In this document: positions 33,360 to 42,726 of the stretch, one piece after another
Position numbering within the stretch: the first letter of the stretch is position 1
Layout of the letters: the number at the start of each line of letters is the position of its first letter
Origin: JB111 sp049856175
GTDB lineage: Bacteria; Actinomycetota; Actinomycetes; Actinomycetales; Actinomycetaceae
Length of the DNA stretch: 64,000 nt
Assembly: GCF_049856175.1 (NCBI RefSeq)
Contig: NZ_JBNDNA010000001.1
Span: forward strand, 470,420 to 534,419
Reading direction: 5' to 3'
The notes under the pieces: model-generated
Told to the model about the DNA's origin: nothing
Seen by the model: the letters and a program-made list of their open reading frames with translations, nothing else
The model's database searches: none
Position numbers and translations under genes: made by a program

Positions 33360-34364
33360 CTACTGCCAGCCCTGGCCCTGCGGGGGCTGCTGACCCGGCT
33401 GGCCGGGAGGCGGCTGCTGGCCGGGCTGACCCCAGCCCTGCTGGCCCTGACCGGGGCTCTGCGCGCCCCAGCCCTGCGGCGGCTGTCCGCCGCCCCACTG
33501 CTGACCCTGCTGGTCCCATCCGGCCTGGCCGGGCGAACCCGCGCCCCACTGCTGCCCGGGCTGCCCGCCGGCGCCCCACTGCTGGCCCTGGTCCCACTGC
33601 TGCTGGCCGCCGTAGCCGCCGGCCCCGTAGCCGCCACCGCCGTAGCCACCGCCGCCGTAGCCGCCGGACTGCTGCGCGGCCGCGGCACGCTTCTTCTTGG
33701 AGCCGCTGCGGACCACACCCACGACGATGAGCACGACGATGAGCACCACGACGCCGATGCCGACCCACAGCGCCCAGCCGGGGATGCTGTCGAGGAATCC
33801 CGGGGACGCCGAGCCGGTGGCCGTGATCCCGTCGCGCATGTGCTCGATGCCGGTGAACGTCACCCGGTTGCCGTCGACCTCGCCGCCGCCGCCGTCGATG
33901 ACCTCGCCGGGGAAGACCACGGTGGTGGTGAGCTCGGGGGCGCCGCCCAGGGCGGCCATCTCGTCGGGGTTGATCGTCGGGTCGCCCTGGAGCTGGAACG
34001 TGAGGACGTCGCCCTCCTGCGTGACGACGTAGCTGCCGTCGTCGTTGGTCATCTGGTCCGTGGGGCCGGTCGCCTCGACGGTGCAGCCCGGCTGGCCGTT
34101 CTCCTCGTAGTCCTCGGCCGTCACGGTGCCGCCGTTGACAGGCGCGTCGCCACTGTCGGAGATCTCCTGGCAGTCGACCTGCTCACGGGTCACGCCCGGC
34201 ATGGTGGCGACGCCCTGGGCGTTGATCGTGGTGTTGCCGTCCGTCCCGATCTCGAAGGTCGTCTCCGCCCGGAAGCAGCCGGACAGGACGAGGAGGAGGA
34301 CGGGGAGGGACAGAAGGGCCATGATGCGGCGGTACAGCCCGCTAGGCTGGCGATGACGTCTCAT
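33360..34364 (-). CDS. LppM-like membrane lipoprotein with Gly/Gln-rich tail
   Basis: A 334-residue predicted lipoprotein. The signal peptide IMALLSLPVLLLVLSGCF has a lipobox LSGC. The extracellular domain (FRAETTFEIGTDGNTTINAQGVAT) resembles the LppM domain of actinobacteria. A transmembrane segment follows (WALWVGIGVVVLIVVLIVVGVV), then a KKKR stop-transfer and a cytoplasmic tail of about 100 residues made of GGYGGGG, QQWGAG and PGQQ repeats. The start ATG 34364 is supported by TACCGT six nt upstream. The tail may self-associate; function is unknown. Confidence 0.85.
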   Translation of the reverse strand: MRRHRQPSGLYRRIMALLSLPVLLLVLSGCFRAETTFEIGTDGNTTINAQGVATMPGVTREQVDCQEISDSGDAPVNGGTVTAEDYEENGQPGCTVEATGPTDQMTNDDGSYVVTQEGDVLTFQLQGDPTINPDEMAALGGAPELTTTVVFPGEVIDGGGGEVDGNRVTFTGIEHMRDGITATGSASPGFLDSIPGWALWVGIGVVVLIVVLIVVGVVRSGSKKKRAAAAQQSGGYGGGGYGGGGYGAGGYGGQQQWDQGQQWGAGGQPGQQWGAGSPGQAGWDQQGQQWGGGQPPQGWGAQSPGQGQQGWGQPGQQPPPGQPGQQPPQGQGWQ

Positions 34365-34370
34365 GGCGTC

Positions 34371-34376
34371 ACGGTA
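34371..34376 (-). promoter_or_regulatory. leaderless -10 element (TACCGT) for LppM-like gene
   Basis: TACCGT on the minus strand ends 6 nt before the ATG. Confidence 0.6.
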
Positions 34377-34490
34377 GCGGTCCGCGGGCGGGTCGTACGT
34401 GGGTAGATCACCACCGATGTCGCCGTTCGTGGCGCTCGGTGCACGATCAGCACCGGGGGAGCGGACCCCCGGCATCAAGGAGGATGATCA

Positions 34491-36359
34491 GTGATGACCA
34501 CCCAGAGCCCGGCCGTCGATCTGGCCCGAGCATCGGCGCCCGAGGGAGTCCCGGAGGACCTGCTCGCCTGGGTCGTCGGCATCGCGGAGCTCACCGGGCC
34601 CGCGAAGGTCGAGTGGGTGGACGGCTCGCAGGAGGAGTGGGACCGGCTGACCTCCGAGATGGTTGAGTCCGGCACGCTCGTCCGGCTGAACGAGGACCGG
34701 CGGCCCAACAGCTTCCTCGCGCGGTCCCTGCCCTCCGACGTCGCCCGCGTGGAGTCGCGGACCTACATCTGCTCGGAGCGGGAGGAGGACGCCGGCCCGA
34801 CGAACAACTGGGCGGATCCGGCGGCCATGAAGGAGACGCTGCGCGGCGTGTTCGCCGGTGCGATGGCCGGGCGCACGATGTACGTCGTCCCGTTCTCGAT
34901 GGGTCCGCTGGGCGGGGACATCTCCAAGCTGGGCGTCGAGGTCACGGACTCGCCCTACGTCGTGGCCAACATGCGGATCATGACGCGCATGGGCACCCCC
35001 GCGCTCGACCTCATCAAGGGTGGTGAGTTCTGGGTGCCCGCCGTGCACTCGGTGGGCTACCCGCTGATCGACGCCGAGGGCAACGAATGGCCGGACGTCC
35101 CCTGGCCGTGCTCGGAGGACAAGTACATCACCCACTTCCCCGAGACCCGCGAGATCTGGTCCTACGGGTCCGGGTACGGCGGGAACGCCCTGCTGGGCAA
35201 GAAGTGCTACGCACTGCGCATCGCCTCGGTCATCGCCCGGGACGAAGGCTGGATGGCCGAGCACATGCTCATCCTCAAGCTGACGAACGAGCGGACCGGG
35301 CGGTCCTACCACGTCACGGGTGCGTTCCCGTCGGCCACCGGCAAGACGAACCTCGCGATGCTGCAGCCCACGATCGAGGGCTGGAAGGTCGAGACCGTCG
35401 GGGACGACATCGCCTGGATGCGGCAGGGCGCGGACGGGCGGCTCTACGCGATCAACCCGGAGGCCGGCTTCTTCGGCGTCGCGCCCGGGACGGGACGGTC
35501 GACGAACCCCGTCGCGGTCGACACCCTCACCGAGAACATCCTGTTCACGAACGTCGCCCTCACCGACGACGGCGACGTCTGGTGGGAGAGACTGACCGAC
35601 GAGGCGCCGGCGCACCTCACCGACTGGCAGGGCAACAGCTGGACGCCGGACAGCGAGGCCCCGTCCTCGCACCCCAACAGCCGGTTCACCGCGCCCGCCG
35701 CACAGGCCCCGACGATCGCCGACGACTGGGAGGACCCGGCCGGCGTGCCGATCGACGCCATCCTCTTCGGCGGCAGGCGCGCGTCGAACGTGCCGCTCGT
35801 CGCCGAGGCGTACGACTGGGAGCACGGCGTGTTCATGGGCGCGACCGTGGCCTCCGAACAGACCGCCGCCGCGGAGGGGACCGTGGGCGCGCTGCGGCGC
35901 GACCCGTTCGCCATGCTCCCATTCTGCGGCTACAACATGGCCGACTACTGGGGGCACTGGCTCCGCATGGGCGAGAAGCTCGGCGAGAACGCGCCCCGGA
36001 TCTACCAGGTCAACTGGTTCCGCAAGGACGCCGACGGGAAGTACATGTGGCCGGGGTTCGGCGACAACTCCCGGGTGCTGGACTGGATCATCCGCCGCGT
36101 GAGCGGGGAGGTCGACGCCGTGGACGGCATCACGGGGCGGATGCCGCGCGCGGCGGACCTCGACCTCACGGGGCTCGACCTCGCGCCCGAGGTGCTCGAG
36201 GAGATCTTCCGGGTCGATCCGGCCGCGTGGGCCGCAGAGTCCGACGCCACCGAGGCCTACCTCGAGCAGTTCGGCGACAAGGTGCCGGCCGAGGTGCGCG
36301 ACCAGCTGGCCAGGCTCCGCGAGCGCATCGCCGCTGCGCAGGGCCGATCCGGCGAGTGA
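34491..36359 (+). CDS. pckG: phosphoenolpyruvate carboxykinase (GTP)
   Basis: Converts oxaloacetate and GTP to PEP and CO2, the entry step of gluconeogenesis. The 622-residue length and motifs match the GTP class: MGPLGGDISKLGVEVTDSPYVV, EGNEWPDVPWPC, GFFGVAPGTG and FGGRRASNVPLV. The P-loop reads FPSATGKTN, with Thr (about residue 283, codon ACC at 35337-35339) where this class normally has the reactive Cys of SACGKTN. AAGGAGG lies upstream; GTG 34491 and ATG 34494 are both usable. Its final GAG-TGA is part of repeat B. It likely partners malate synthase and the fatty-acid genes when acetate or lipids are the carbon source. Confidence 0.97.
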   Translation: MMTTQSPAVDLARASAPEGVPEDLLAWVVGIAELTGPAKVEWVDGSQEEWDRLTSEMVESGTLVRLNEDRRPNSFLARSLPSDVARVESRTYICSEREEDAGPTNNWADPAAMKETLRGVFAGAMAGRTMYVVPFSMGPLGGDISKLGVEVTDSPYVVANMRIMTRMGTPALDLIKGGEFWVPAVHSVGYPLIDAEGNEWPDVPWPCSEDKYITHFPETREIWSYGSGYGGNALLGKKCYALRIASVIARDEGWMAEHMLILKLTNERTGRSYHVTGAFPSATGKTNLAMLQPTIEGWKVETVGDDIAWMRQGADGRLYAINPEAGFFGVAPGTGRSTNPVAVDTLTENILFTNVALTDDGDVWWERLTDEAPAHLTDWQGNSWTPDSEAPSSHPNSRFTAPAAQAPTIADDWEDPAGVPIDAILFGGRRASNVPLVAEAYDWEHGVFMGATVASEQTAAAEGTVGALRRDPFAMLPFCGYNMADYWGHWLRMGEKLGENAPRIYQVNWFRKDADGKYMWPGFGDNSRVLDWIIRRVSGEVDAVDGITGRMPRAADLDLTGLDLAPEVLEEIFRVDPAAWAAESDATEAYLEQFGDKVPAEVRDQLARLRERIAAAQGRSGE

Positions 36360-36430
36360 GCGGGATTCTGCTCGGCGAGTGAGCGGGGATCTGTCCGCTC
36401 CGCATGGCGAGTGAGCGGACTTCTGCCCGC
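36349..36430 (+). repeat. repeat B cluster containing the pckG stop
   Basis: GGCGAGTGAGCGG occurs three times (about 36351, 36377, 36408). The first carries the pckG stop codon. The third continues ACTTCTGCCCGC, identical to the cysK-downstream unit. Confidence 0.88.
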
Positions 36431-36468
36431 GCCCTCGCCAGCGGTGCCGCCGCGGCCGCTCTCCCCAT

Positions 36469-36540
36469 CGAGGCAATCGGGTAAGTGCCCAGTCAATGCC
36501 CCCGGGGCGCTGCCTCGGTGGTTACCCCATTGCCTCGGCG
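36469..36540 (+). repeat. palindromic element A, copy 2
   Basis: Outer arms CGAGGCAATCGGGTAA (36469-36484) and TTACCCCATTGCCTCG (36522-36537) pair at 15 of 16 positions around a GC-rich centre. It is the most regular hairpin of the five copies. Confidence 0.85.
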
Positions 36541-36581
36541 ACCACAGGCGGGGGAGCGGATTGTTCGTTTCTGAACGCGGC

Positions 36582-36634
36582 TGTCGATATCGGCGTGATT
36601 GTTAGCTTCGCTGTCAATATCGCTTTGATTGACA
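36582..36634. promoter_or_regulatory. tandem operator-like inverted repeats
   Basis: TGTCGAT-N9-ATTGTTA (36582-36604) and TGTCAAT-N9-ATTGACA (36612-36634) repeat at a 30-bp interval in an AT-rich patch. The second is a perfect 7-bp inverted repeat. They look like paired sites for a dimeric regulator of pckG-distal or purD transcription. Confidence 0.55.
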
Positions 36635-36823
36635 GGTCTCGCTCGGGACGGCAACACCTCCGCGCCGTCCCGGCGGGCGGAACCGCGCTCACTCGTCCGA
36701 CAGATCTCCGCTCACTCGCCAGCCGGAATCGTCCAGCGCTGGCTGCTCGCGCGCGGGGGCGCCGCGCCACCGCCCCGGGCCGGCCGACCTGGGCGGCCCA
36801 TGAGGGGTGTGCCCACTCACCCG

Positions 36824-36829
36824 TACCCT
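36824..36829 (+). promoter_or_regulatory. leaderless -10 element (TACCCT) for purD
   Basis: TACCCT ends 7 nt before the purD GTG. Confidence 0.55.
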
Positions 36830-36836
36830 TGCGCGG

Positions 36837-38210
<1,374 letters not shown>

Positions 38211-38352
38211 CGCCGCGGCGCACCCGTGCGTCGAACCGCGCCGTCGAGGGGCGCGTTCGGGTTCCCGAGACGGCCTGACGTCGCCGCCCACCACCTGGCC
38301 CCCCGGACGGACGTCCCTGTCCCGGCACGCGCCCCGGTGAGAAGATGACGGC

Positions 38353-39270
38353 ATGAGCATCGGGGTCGGTGAGGCGCCGCACCTACGCGGCTGGAGCCAC
38401 GTCTACAGCGGCAAGGTCCGGGACATGTACGTGCCCGCCGACCAGGAGTCCGGCCGCGGCGGCGACGTCGTCCTCATGGTGGCCTCCGACCGCCTGTCCG
38501 CGTTCGACCACGTGCTCCCGACGCCGATCCCGGGCAAGGGGGTCGTCCTCACGCAGCTGACCCTGTGGTGGTTCGAGCAGCTCGGCGACCTCGTCACCAA
38601 CCACGTGGTCTCCCTCGACGTGCCGGACGAGGTCGCGGGCCGCGCGATGATCTGCCGGCGCCTGCAGATGTACCCCGTCGAGTGCGTGGTGCGTGGTTAC
38701 CTCACCGGCTCAGCGCTCGCGGAGTACCGCGCGACCGGCGAGGTCTGCGGGGTCGAGCTGGAGCCGGGCATGACCGACGGCGACCGCATCGACCCGCCGA
38801 TCTACACGCCGGCGTCGAAGGCGGCCGTCGGCGAGCACGACGAGAACATCACCTTCGAGCAGTCCGTCGACAAGGTCGGCGTCACCGCAGCGCGCCGCCT
38901 GCGTGACCGGTCGCTCGCCGTCTTCGACCGGGCCGCCGAGATCGCGGCCGCGCGAGGCCTGGTCCTCGCGGACACCAAGTTCGAGTTCGGCCGCGAGAAC
39001 CGCCCCGGCGACCCCGAGCTCGTCCTCGCCGACGAGGTCCTCACCCCCGACTCCTCCCGGTTCTGGCGGGCTCAGGACCTCGTGCCGGGGTCGACCCCGC
39101 CGAGCATCGACAAGCAGTACGTGCGTGACTGGCTCACCTCGCCCGACTCGGGCTGGGACCGCGCCTCCGACGCGCCGCCGCCCCCGCTGCCCACCGAGGT
39201 CGTCGAGCGCACGCGCGAGCGCTACGTCACCGCGTACGAGACGCTCACCGGTCAGACGGCGGACGTCTGA
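38353..39270 (+). CDS. purC: phosphoribosylaminoimidazole-succinocarboxamide synthase
   Basis: Adds aspartate to CAIR in purine synthesis. The 305-residue protein has HVYSGKVRDMYV (about residue 16), DRLSAFDHVLPTPIPGKG, CVVRGYLTGSALAEY and DTKFEFG. GAGAAGATGA upstream can serve as ribosome site. It follows purD by 142 bp and precedes purS by 49 bp, forming a purine block, though purL, purF and purM are not in the window. Confidence 0.97.
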   Translation: MSIGVGEAPHLRGWSHVYSGKVRDMYVPADQESGRGGDVVLMVASDRLSAFDHVLPTPIPGKGVVLTQLTLWWFEQLGDLVTNHVVSLDVPDEVAGRAMICRRLQMYPVECVVRGYLTGSALAEYRATGEVCGVELEPGMTDGDRIDPPIYTPASKAAVGEHDENITFEQSVDKVGVTAARRLRDRSLAVFDRAAEIAAARGLVLADTKFEFGRENRPGDPELVLADEVLTPDSSRFWRAQDLVPGSTPPSIDKQYVRDWLTSPDSGWDRASDAPPPPLPTEVVERTRERYVTAYETLTGQTADV

Positions 39271-39319
39271 CGTCGCGCCCCGGCATACCCTGGGGCCAGC
39301 CGTCACGAAGGGACATCAC

Positions 39320-39697
39320 ATGGGGCGCATCGTCGTCGACGTCATGCCGAAGCCGGAGATCCTCGACCCGCAGGGCAAGGCCGTCGCCCGCGCGCTCGAG
39401 CACCAGGGCCTCGCCGGCTTCGCCGTGCGCCAGGGCAAGCGGTTCGAGCTGAGCGTCGAGGGCGACGTGACCGACGCCCACCTCGACGCCGCACGGAGGG
39501 CCGCCGAGGACGTGCTGTCCAACCCGGTCATCGAGGACGTCGTCGCCGTGCGCGCCGAGGTCACCGGAGGGGCAGCCGGGGCGGGCTCGGCCGCCGCGGG
39601 GCAGGCCGCCGACGTCGCCGCGGGCCTGGGTGGTCCTGCCGGTGACGCGGCGGGTCCCGGTAGCGACGCCAACGACGACGCCGAGGTCGCGCGGTGA
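39320..39697 (+). CDS. purS: FGAM synthase subunit PurS
   Basis: Small structural subunit of the PurLQS formylglycinamidine synthase complex. The core of about 82 residues begins MGRIVVDVMPKPEILDPQGKAV and includes VRQGKRFEL and ADEVLS-like VSRNPVIEDV sequence. A C-terminal Ala/Gly/Asp tail of about 40 residues is unlike the compact B. subtilis protein and looks disordered. A TACCCT -10-like hexamer lies near 39286 with a short leader and GAAGGGA before the ATG. The stop overlaps purQ by 4 nt. Confidence 0.95.
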   Translation: MGRIVVDVMPKPEILDPQGKAVARALEHQGLAGFAVRQGKRFELSVEGDVTDAHLDAARRAAEDVLSNPVIEDVVAVRAEVTGGAAGAGSAAAGQAADVAAGLGGPAGDAAGPGSDANDDAEVAR

Positions 39698-40395
39698 CCG
39701 CACGCATCGGTGTGGTCACTTTCCCCGGCACCCTCGACGACGTCGACGCCGCCCGCGCGGTGCGCCTCGCCGGCGCGGAGCCGGTGGCCCTGTGGCACGC
39801 CGACGCCGACCTCAGGGGCGTCGACGCCGTGGTGCTGCCCGGTGGGTTCTCCTACGGCGACTACCTGCGCGCCGGTGCGATCGCTGCCCTCGCGCCCGTC
39901 ATCCGTTCGGTGGTCGACGCGGCGCGCGCGGGCACGCCGGTGCTCGGCATCTGCAACGGCTTCCAGGTCCTGTGCGAGGCCCACCTGCTGCCCGGTGCGC
40001 TCGTGCGCAACGAGCGGCAGCGGTTCGTGTGCCGGGAGCAGCGGCTGCGCGTGGCGTCGAACCGTACTGCCTGGACGAACCGGTTCGAGGCGGGCCAGGA
40101 GATCGTCGTGCCGCTGAAGAACGGTGAGGGCCGGTACGTCGCGACCGACGAGACGCTCGACGAGCTGGCCGCCGAGGGGCGTGTGGTCTTCGAGTACGTG
40201 GGCGTGAACCCGAACGGGTCGCTCCGGGACATCGCGGGCGTCTCCGACGCGAGCGGTCGCGTGGTGGGGCTGATGCCGCACCCGGAGCACGCCGTCGAGC
40301 GCGGGTTCGGGCCCGACACCGCCGACGGCGCGCGCGCCGGCACCGACGGCCTCGAGCTGTTCCGCAGCGCGATCGAGTCGCTCGTCGCCGCCTGA
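39694..40395 (+). CDS. purQ: FGAM synthase glutaminase subunit PurQ
   Basis: Releases ammonia from glutamine for PurL. This 233-residue class-I amidotransferase has the oxyanion region LPGGFSYGDYLR, nucleophile Cys in LGICNGFQVLCE (about residue 87), and the His/Glu of GLMPHPEHAVE. GTGA overlap with purS indicates coupling. The synthetase subunit gene purL does not follow; a minus-strand membrane gene comes next, so purL must be elsewhere. Confidence 0.97.
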   Translation: MTARIGVVTFPGTLDDVDAARAVRLAGAEPVALWHADADLRGVDAVVLPGGFSYGDYLRAGAIAALAPVIRSVVDAARAGTPVLGICNGFQVLCEAHLLPGALVRNERQRFVCREQRLRVASNRTAWTNRFEAGQEIVVPLKNGEGRYVATDETLDELAAEGRVVFEYVGVNPNGSLRDIAGVSDASGRVVGLMPHPEHAVERGFGPDTADGARAGTDGLELFRSAIESLVAA

Positions 40396-40456
40396 GGGGG
40401 CGTTGTGGACGCAGGTCATCGGGATTGCTGATCGATCAGCGGTGACATCGGCACGG

Positions 40457-41113
40457 TCAGTGGCCGAGGGGCCGGTGACCCGATACGCGCGCAGCCGGTC
40501 GGCGACTCGAACGTGAGGCGATGAGCCCCGCCGCGACCGAGGCGGCGACGAGGAACGCCCTCTCTGCTTTTCCTGATGAGGGCCTGTCCTTCGGCCGATC
40601 GACACGCTCGACTGACCGATCGCGATCGGTCAGCGAAGTGCGCGCAGCGCCGGGGATGTGAAACGTGCCGATCGCCACCGAGGAGGCGAGTATCAGCGAG
40701 AGTGTCGGGACCAGGACGAACATGGTGCCGAAAGCGGCAGCGGACGTGGCGCTGACCCATGTAACGAGAAGTAGCGCGGGTAGGAACGCCGCGACGGTCA
40801 GGTGGCCGGCCCACGTGAGGTGGTGACGGAGCTTCACTGCATCTGGGTCATCCGACCGGCGAGTTGCGACGAGAGTCGCGAGGATCGCGCCGAGGGTGGC
40901 GACGAGCATCGCGCATACCCAACCAATCGAATGAGCGACCTGGGCGCCCCAACGCGTCGCGGCATCGTCGGCCCGCGTCCACGGATCGCCCTCCTGACCC
41001 ACGAACCAGACCACCAGGAAAGTCGCCGCGAGGCTGACCATGCTGCAGCCTGTCGTGACGAGCGCGGCCTCGTGCCAAGCAAGGGTGGTGCGGTTGTCGC
41101 TGGTGCGTCTCAT
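40457..41113 (-). CDS. small multi-pass membrane protein, unknown
   Basis: 218 residues with four likely transmembrane segments: GCSMVSLAATFLVVWFVG, GWVCAMLVATLGAILATLVA, LTVAAFLPALLLVTWVSATS, and FVLVPTLSLILASSVAIGTF. A basic hydrophilic C-terminus follows. ATG 41113 has GGGGGA upstream. Codon use and GC content look lower than in flanking genes, and it sits where purL might be expected, suggesting a recent insertion. I do not recognise the family. Confidence 0.7.
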   Translation of the reverse strand: MRRTSDNRTTLAWHEAALVTTGCSMVSLAATFLVVWFVGQEGDPWTRADDAATRWGAQVAHSIGWVCAMLVATLGAILATLVATRRSDDPDAVKLRHHLTWAGHLTVAAFLPALLLVTWVSATSAAAFGTMFVLVPTLSLILASSVAIGTFHIPGAARTSLTDRDRSVERVDRPKDRPSSGKAERAFLVAASVAAGLIASRSSRRPAARVSGHRPLGH

Positions 41114-41343
41114 TGTTCCCCCATGCTGATGACGCTACGAGGGCACTCCGACATCCGTGCGGCGTCGGTCGTCCAGCACACATCGTCTCTACCGGTGCGC
41201 ACTTGCTGCCGCCGGAGGAGGACCAGGTGAATCGGCCGCCCGGCCGGAGTGAGGTCTGGATCCCGACGTGGACCAGGGAGATCTCGCCGGCCCATGGTCG
41301 ACGTGAGTGTCCCGCCCCCGTGGGTCACCGCGGTCGCTGGTGG

Positions 41344-41349
41344 TACACT
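41344..41349 (+). promoter_or_regulatory. leaderless -10 (TACACT) for antitoxin 1
   Basis: TACACT ends 6 nt before the ATG. GGTGGT (41339-41344) and ACCACC (41362-41367) flank it as a possible inverted-repeat operator for antitoxin autoregulation. Confidence 0.6.
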
Positions 41350-41355
41350 GGGGGG

Positions 41356-41619
41356 ATGCCGACCACCCGACCGCGCCATCAGGTCACTGAGACCGACGAG
41401 GTGGCGCGCGCACTCGACGTCGCGGCGCGTCGTTGGCCTCGTGAGTCACGCTCCAGGTTGCTGGTGCGGCTGGTCCAGACCGGCAGCGAGGCACTCGAGG
41501 AGGAGCGCGCCGGCAGGGTTCGTCGCCGACTCGCTGCGATCGAGGCGACCAGCGGCAGCTACGCGGAGGCGTTCGGGGACGACCACCTTGATGAGCTCCG
41601 ACGCGACTGGCCTACGTGA
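41356..41619 (+). CDS. VapB-type antitoxin, module 1
   Basis: An 87-residue protein with a probable ribbon-helix-helix N-terminal half (RHQVTETDEVARALDVAARRWP, then SRSRLLVRLVQTGSEALEE). Its C-terminal segment (SYAEAFGDDHLDELRRDWPT) would wrap the toxin. The stop overlaps the PIN toxin start by 4 nt, as is typical of type II modules. The leaderless promoter and short palindrome fit autoregulation. The subfamily assignment is by context more than motif. Confidence 0.82.
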   Translation: MPTTRPRHQVTETDEVARALDVAARRWPRESRSRLLVRLVQTGSEALEEERAGRVRRRLAAIEATSGSYAEAFGDDHLDELRRDWPT

Positions 41620-42008
41620 TCACCCTCGATGCCAGCGTGGTCATCGCCCACCTGCGGCCCAAGGATCTCCACCACGAGGCGGCGACCGCCTACCTGCGCG
41701 CACATGCCGACGAGGAGCTGCTCATCCATCCGCTGAACCTCGCCGAGGTTCTAGTCGGCGGAGTGCGCGTCGGCCGCGGGGACGAGCTGCAGGCCGATCT
41801 GAACGCTCTCGGGATCCAGGCCGTCGTGCCGCGCGAGGGTGAGCCGCTCCGGCTCGCGACTCTGCAGGTCGAGACCGGTCTGAAGCTGCCCGACTGCTGC
41901 GCGCTGAACACCGCCGTGACCTCCGGGTCGGCACTGGCCACGTTCGACGACAAGCTTGCCGAGGCGGCCCGTGCGCGTCACGTGCCGGTGGGTGGTCGGC
42001 CCGTGTAG
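41616..42008 (+). CDS. vapC: PIN-domain RNase toxin (VapC), module 1
   Basis: Putative Mg-dependent RNase toxin. The 130-residue PIN fold has acidic residues in TLDASVVIAHL (Asp4-5 region), LNLAEVL with the Glu, GLKLPDCCALNTAV with the third Asp, and LATFDDKLAEAARA with the fourth. Start GTG overlaps the antitoxin stop. All expected active-site acids are present, so the toxin is probably functional. Cellular target, usually tRNA or rRNA, cannot be predicted. Confidence 0.92.
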   Translation: MITLDASVVIAHLRPKDLHHEAATAYLRAHADEELLIHPLNLAEVLVGGVRVGRGDELQADLNALGIQAVVPREGEPLRLATLQVETGLKLPDCCALNTAVTSGSALATFDDKLAEAARARHVPVGGRPV

Positions 42009-42137
42009 GGACCTGCCCGCGCTCGTCACCGGCCTGCGCGCGCGCCCGCGCAGGAGTATGTTCTGGCGCACCGGCCGCCGGGTCGCCCGGCCACCCGGCC
42101 GACGGACGGAGCCGGCACAGGACCGCGAGGGAGCGGC

Positions 42138-42707
42138 ATGGGACGGCTCATCTACTCGATGCAGGTCTCGCTGGACGGCTACGTGCAGGACGAGAACGGC
42201 GACTTCTCCTGGGCCGCCCCCGAGGCCGGCGACCATCAGGCCATGAACGACGCGATGGCCGACGTCGGCACCTATCTCATGGGCCGGAAGATGTACGAGA
42301 TGATGCACGTCTGGGAGACCGACCCGGCGATCGCCGAGGAGGGCCCCGAGGCCGCCGAGTTCGCCCAGATCTGGCAGCGCGCCGACAAGATCGTCTTCTC
42401 GACGACGCTCGCCGAGCCGATCACCGCGCGCACCGGCCTTCGGCGGACCTTCGACCCCGACGAGATCCGCGCGCTCAAGGAGGCCTCGGACGAGGACCTC
42501 ACCATCGACGGACCCACGCTCGCCGCCCACGCGTTGCGCCACGGGCTCGTCGACGCCGTCATGCCCGTCGTCTACCCGGTCTCGATCGGGTCGGGCCTGA
42601 GGTTCCTGCCCGACGGCGTCCGCCTCGACCTCGCACTCCGGAGCGACCAGGTGGTGGGGCGCGGGATCGTCTTCCTCGAGTACGAGGTCCTGCACGGCCG
42701 GGACTGA
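42138..42707 (+). CDS. RibD C-terminal/DHFR-like reductase, copy 1
   Basis: A 189-residue dihydrofolate-reductase-fold protein of the RibD_C family: MGRLIYSMQVSLDGYVQDENGDF, GTYLMGRKMYEMM, ADKIVFSTTL, and the NADPH-binding TIDGPTLAAHALRHGLVDAV. It is probably an NADPH-dependent reductase of unknown substrate. GAGGGAG precedes the ATG. A tandem paralogue follows after 19 nt. Confidence 0.9.
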   Translation: MGRLIYSMQVSLDGYVQDENGDFSWAAPEAGDHQAMNDAMADVGTYLMGRKMYEMMHVWETDPAIAEEGPEAAEFAQIWQRADKIVFSTTLAEPITARTGLRRTFDPDEIRALKEASDEDLTIDGPTLAAHALRHGLVDAVMPVVYPVSIGSGLRFLPDGVRLDLALRSDQVVGRGIVFLEYEVLHGRD

Positions 42708-42726
42708 GCGGACGGGGGAGAACGCG

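Larger units (their letters stand above)
36360..36836. other. 477-bp repeat-rich intergenic region pckG-purD
   Basis: No gene is evident. In order it holds repeat B copies, element A copy 2, an AT-rich patch with two TGTC(A/G)AT-N9-ATTG motifs, two inverted B copies (about 36688-36720), and the purD promoter. The B copies at its two ends face each other, so the stretch is bounded by short inverted repeats about 370 bp apart. Confidence 0.75.
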
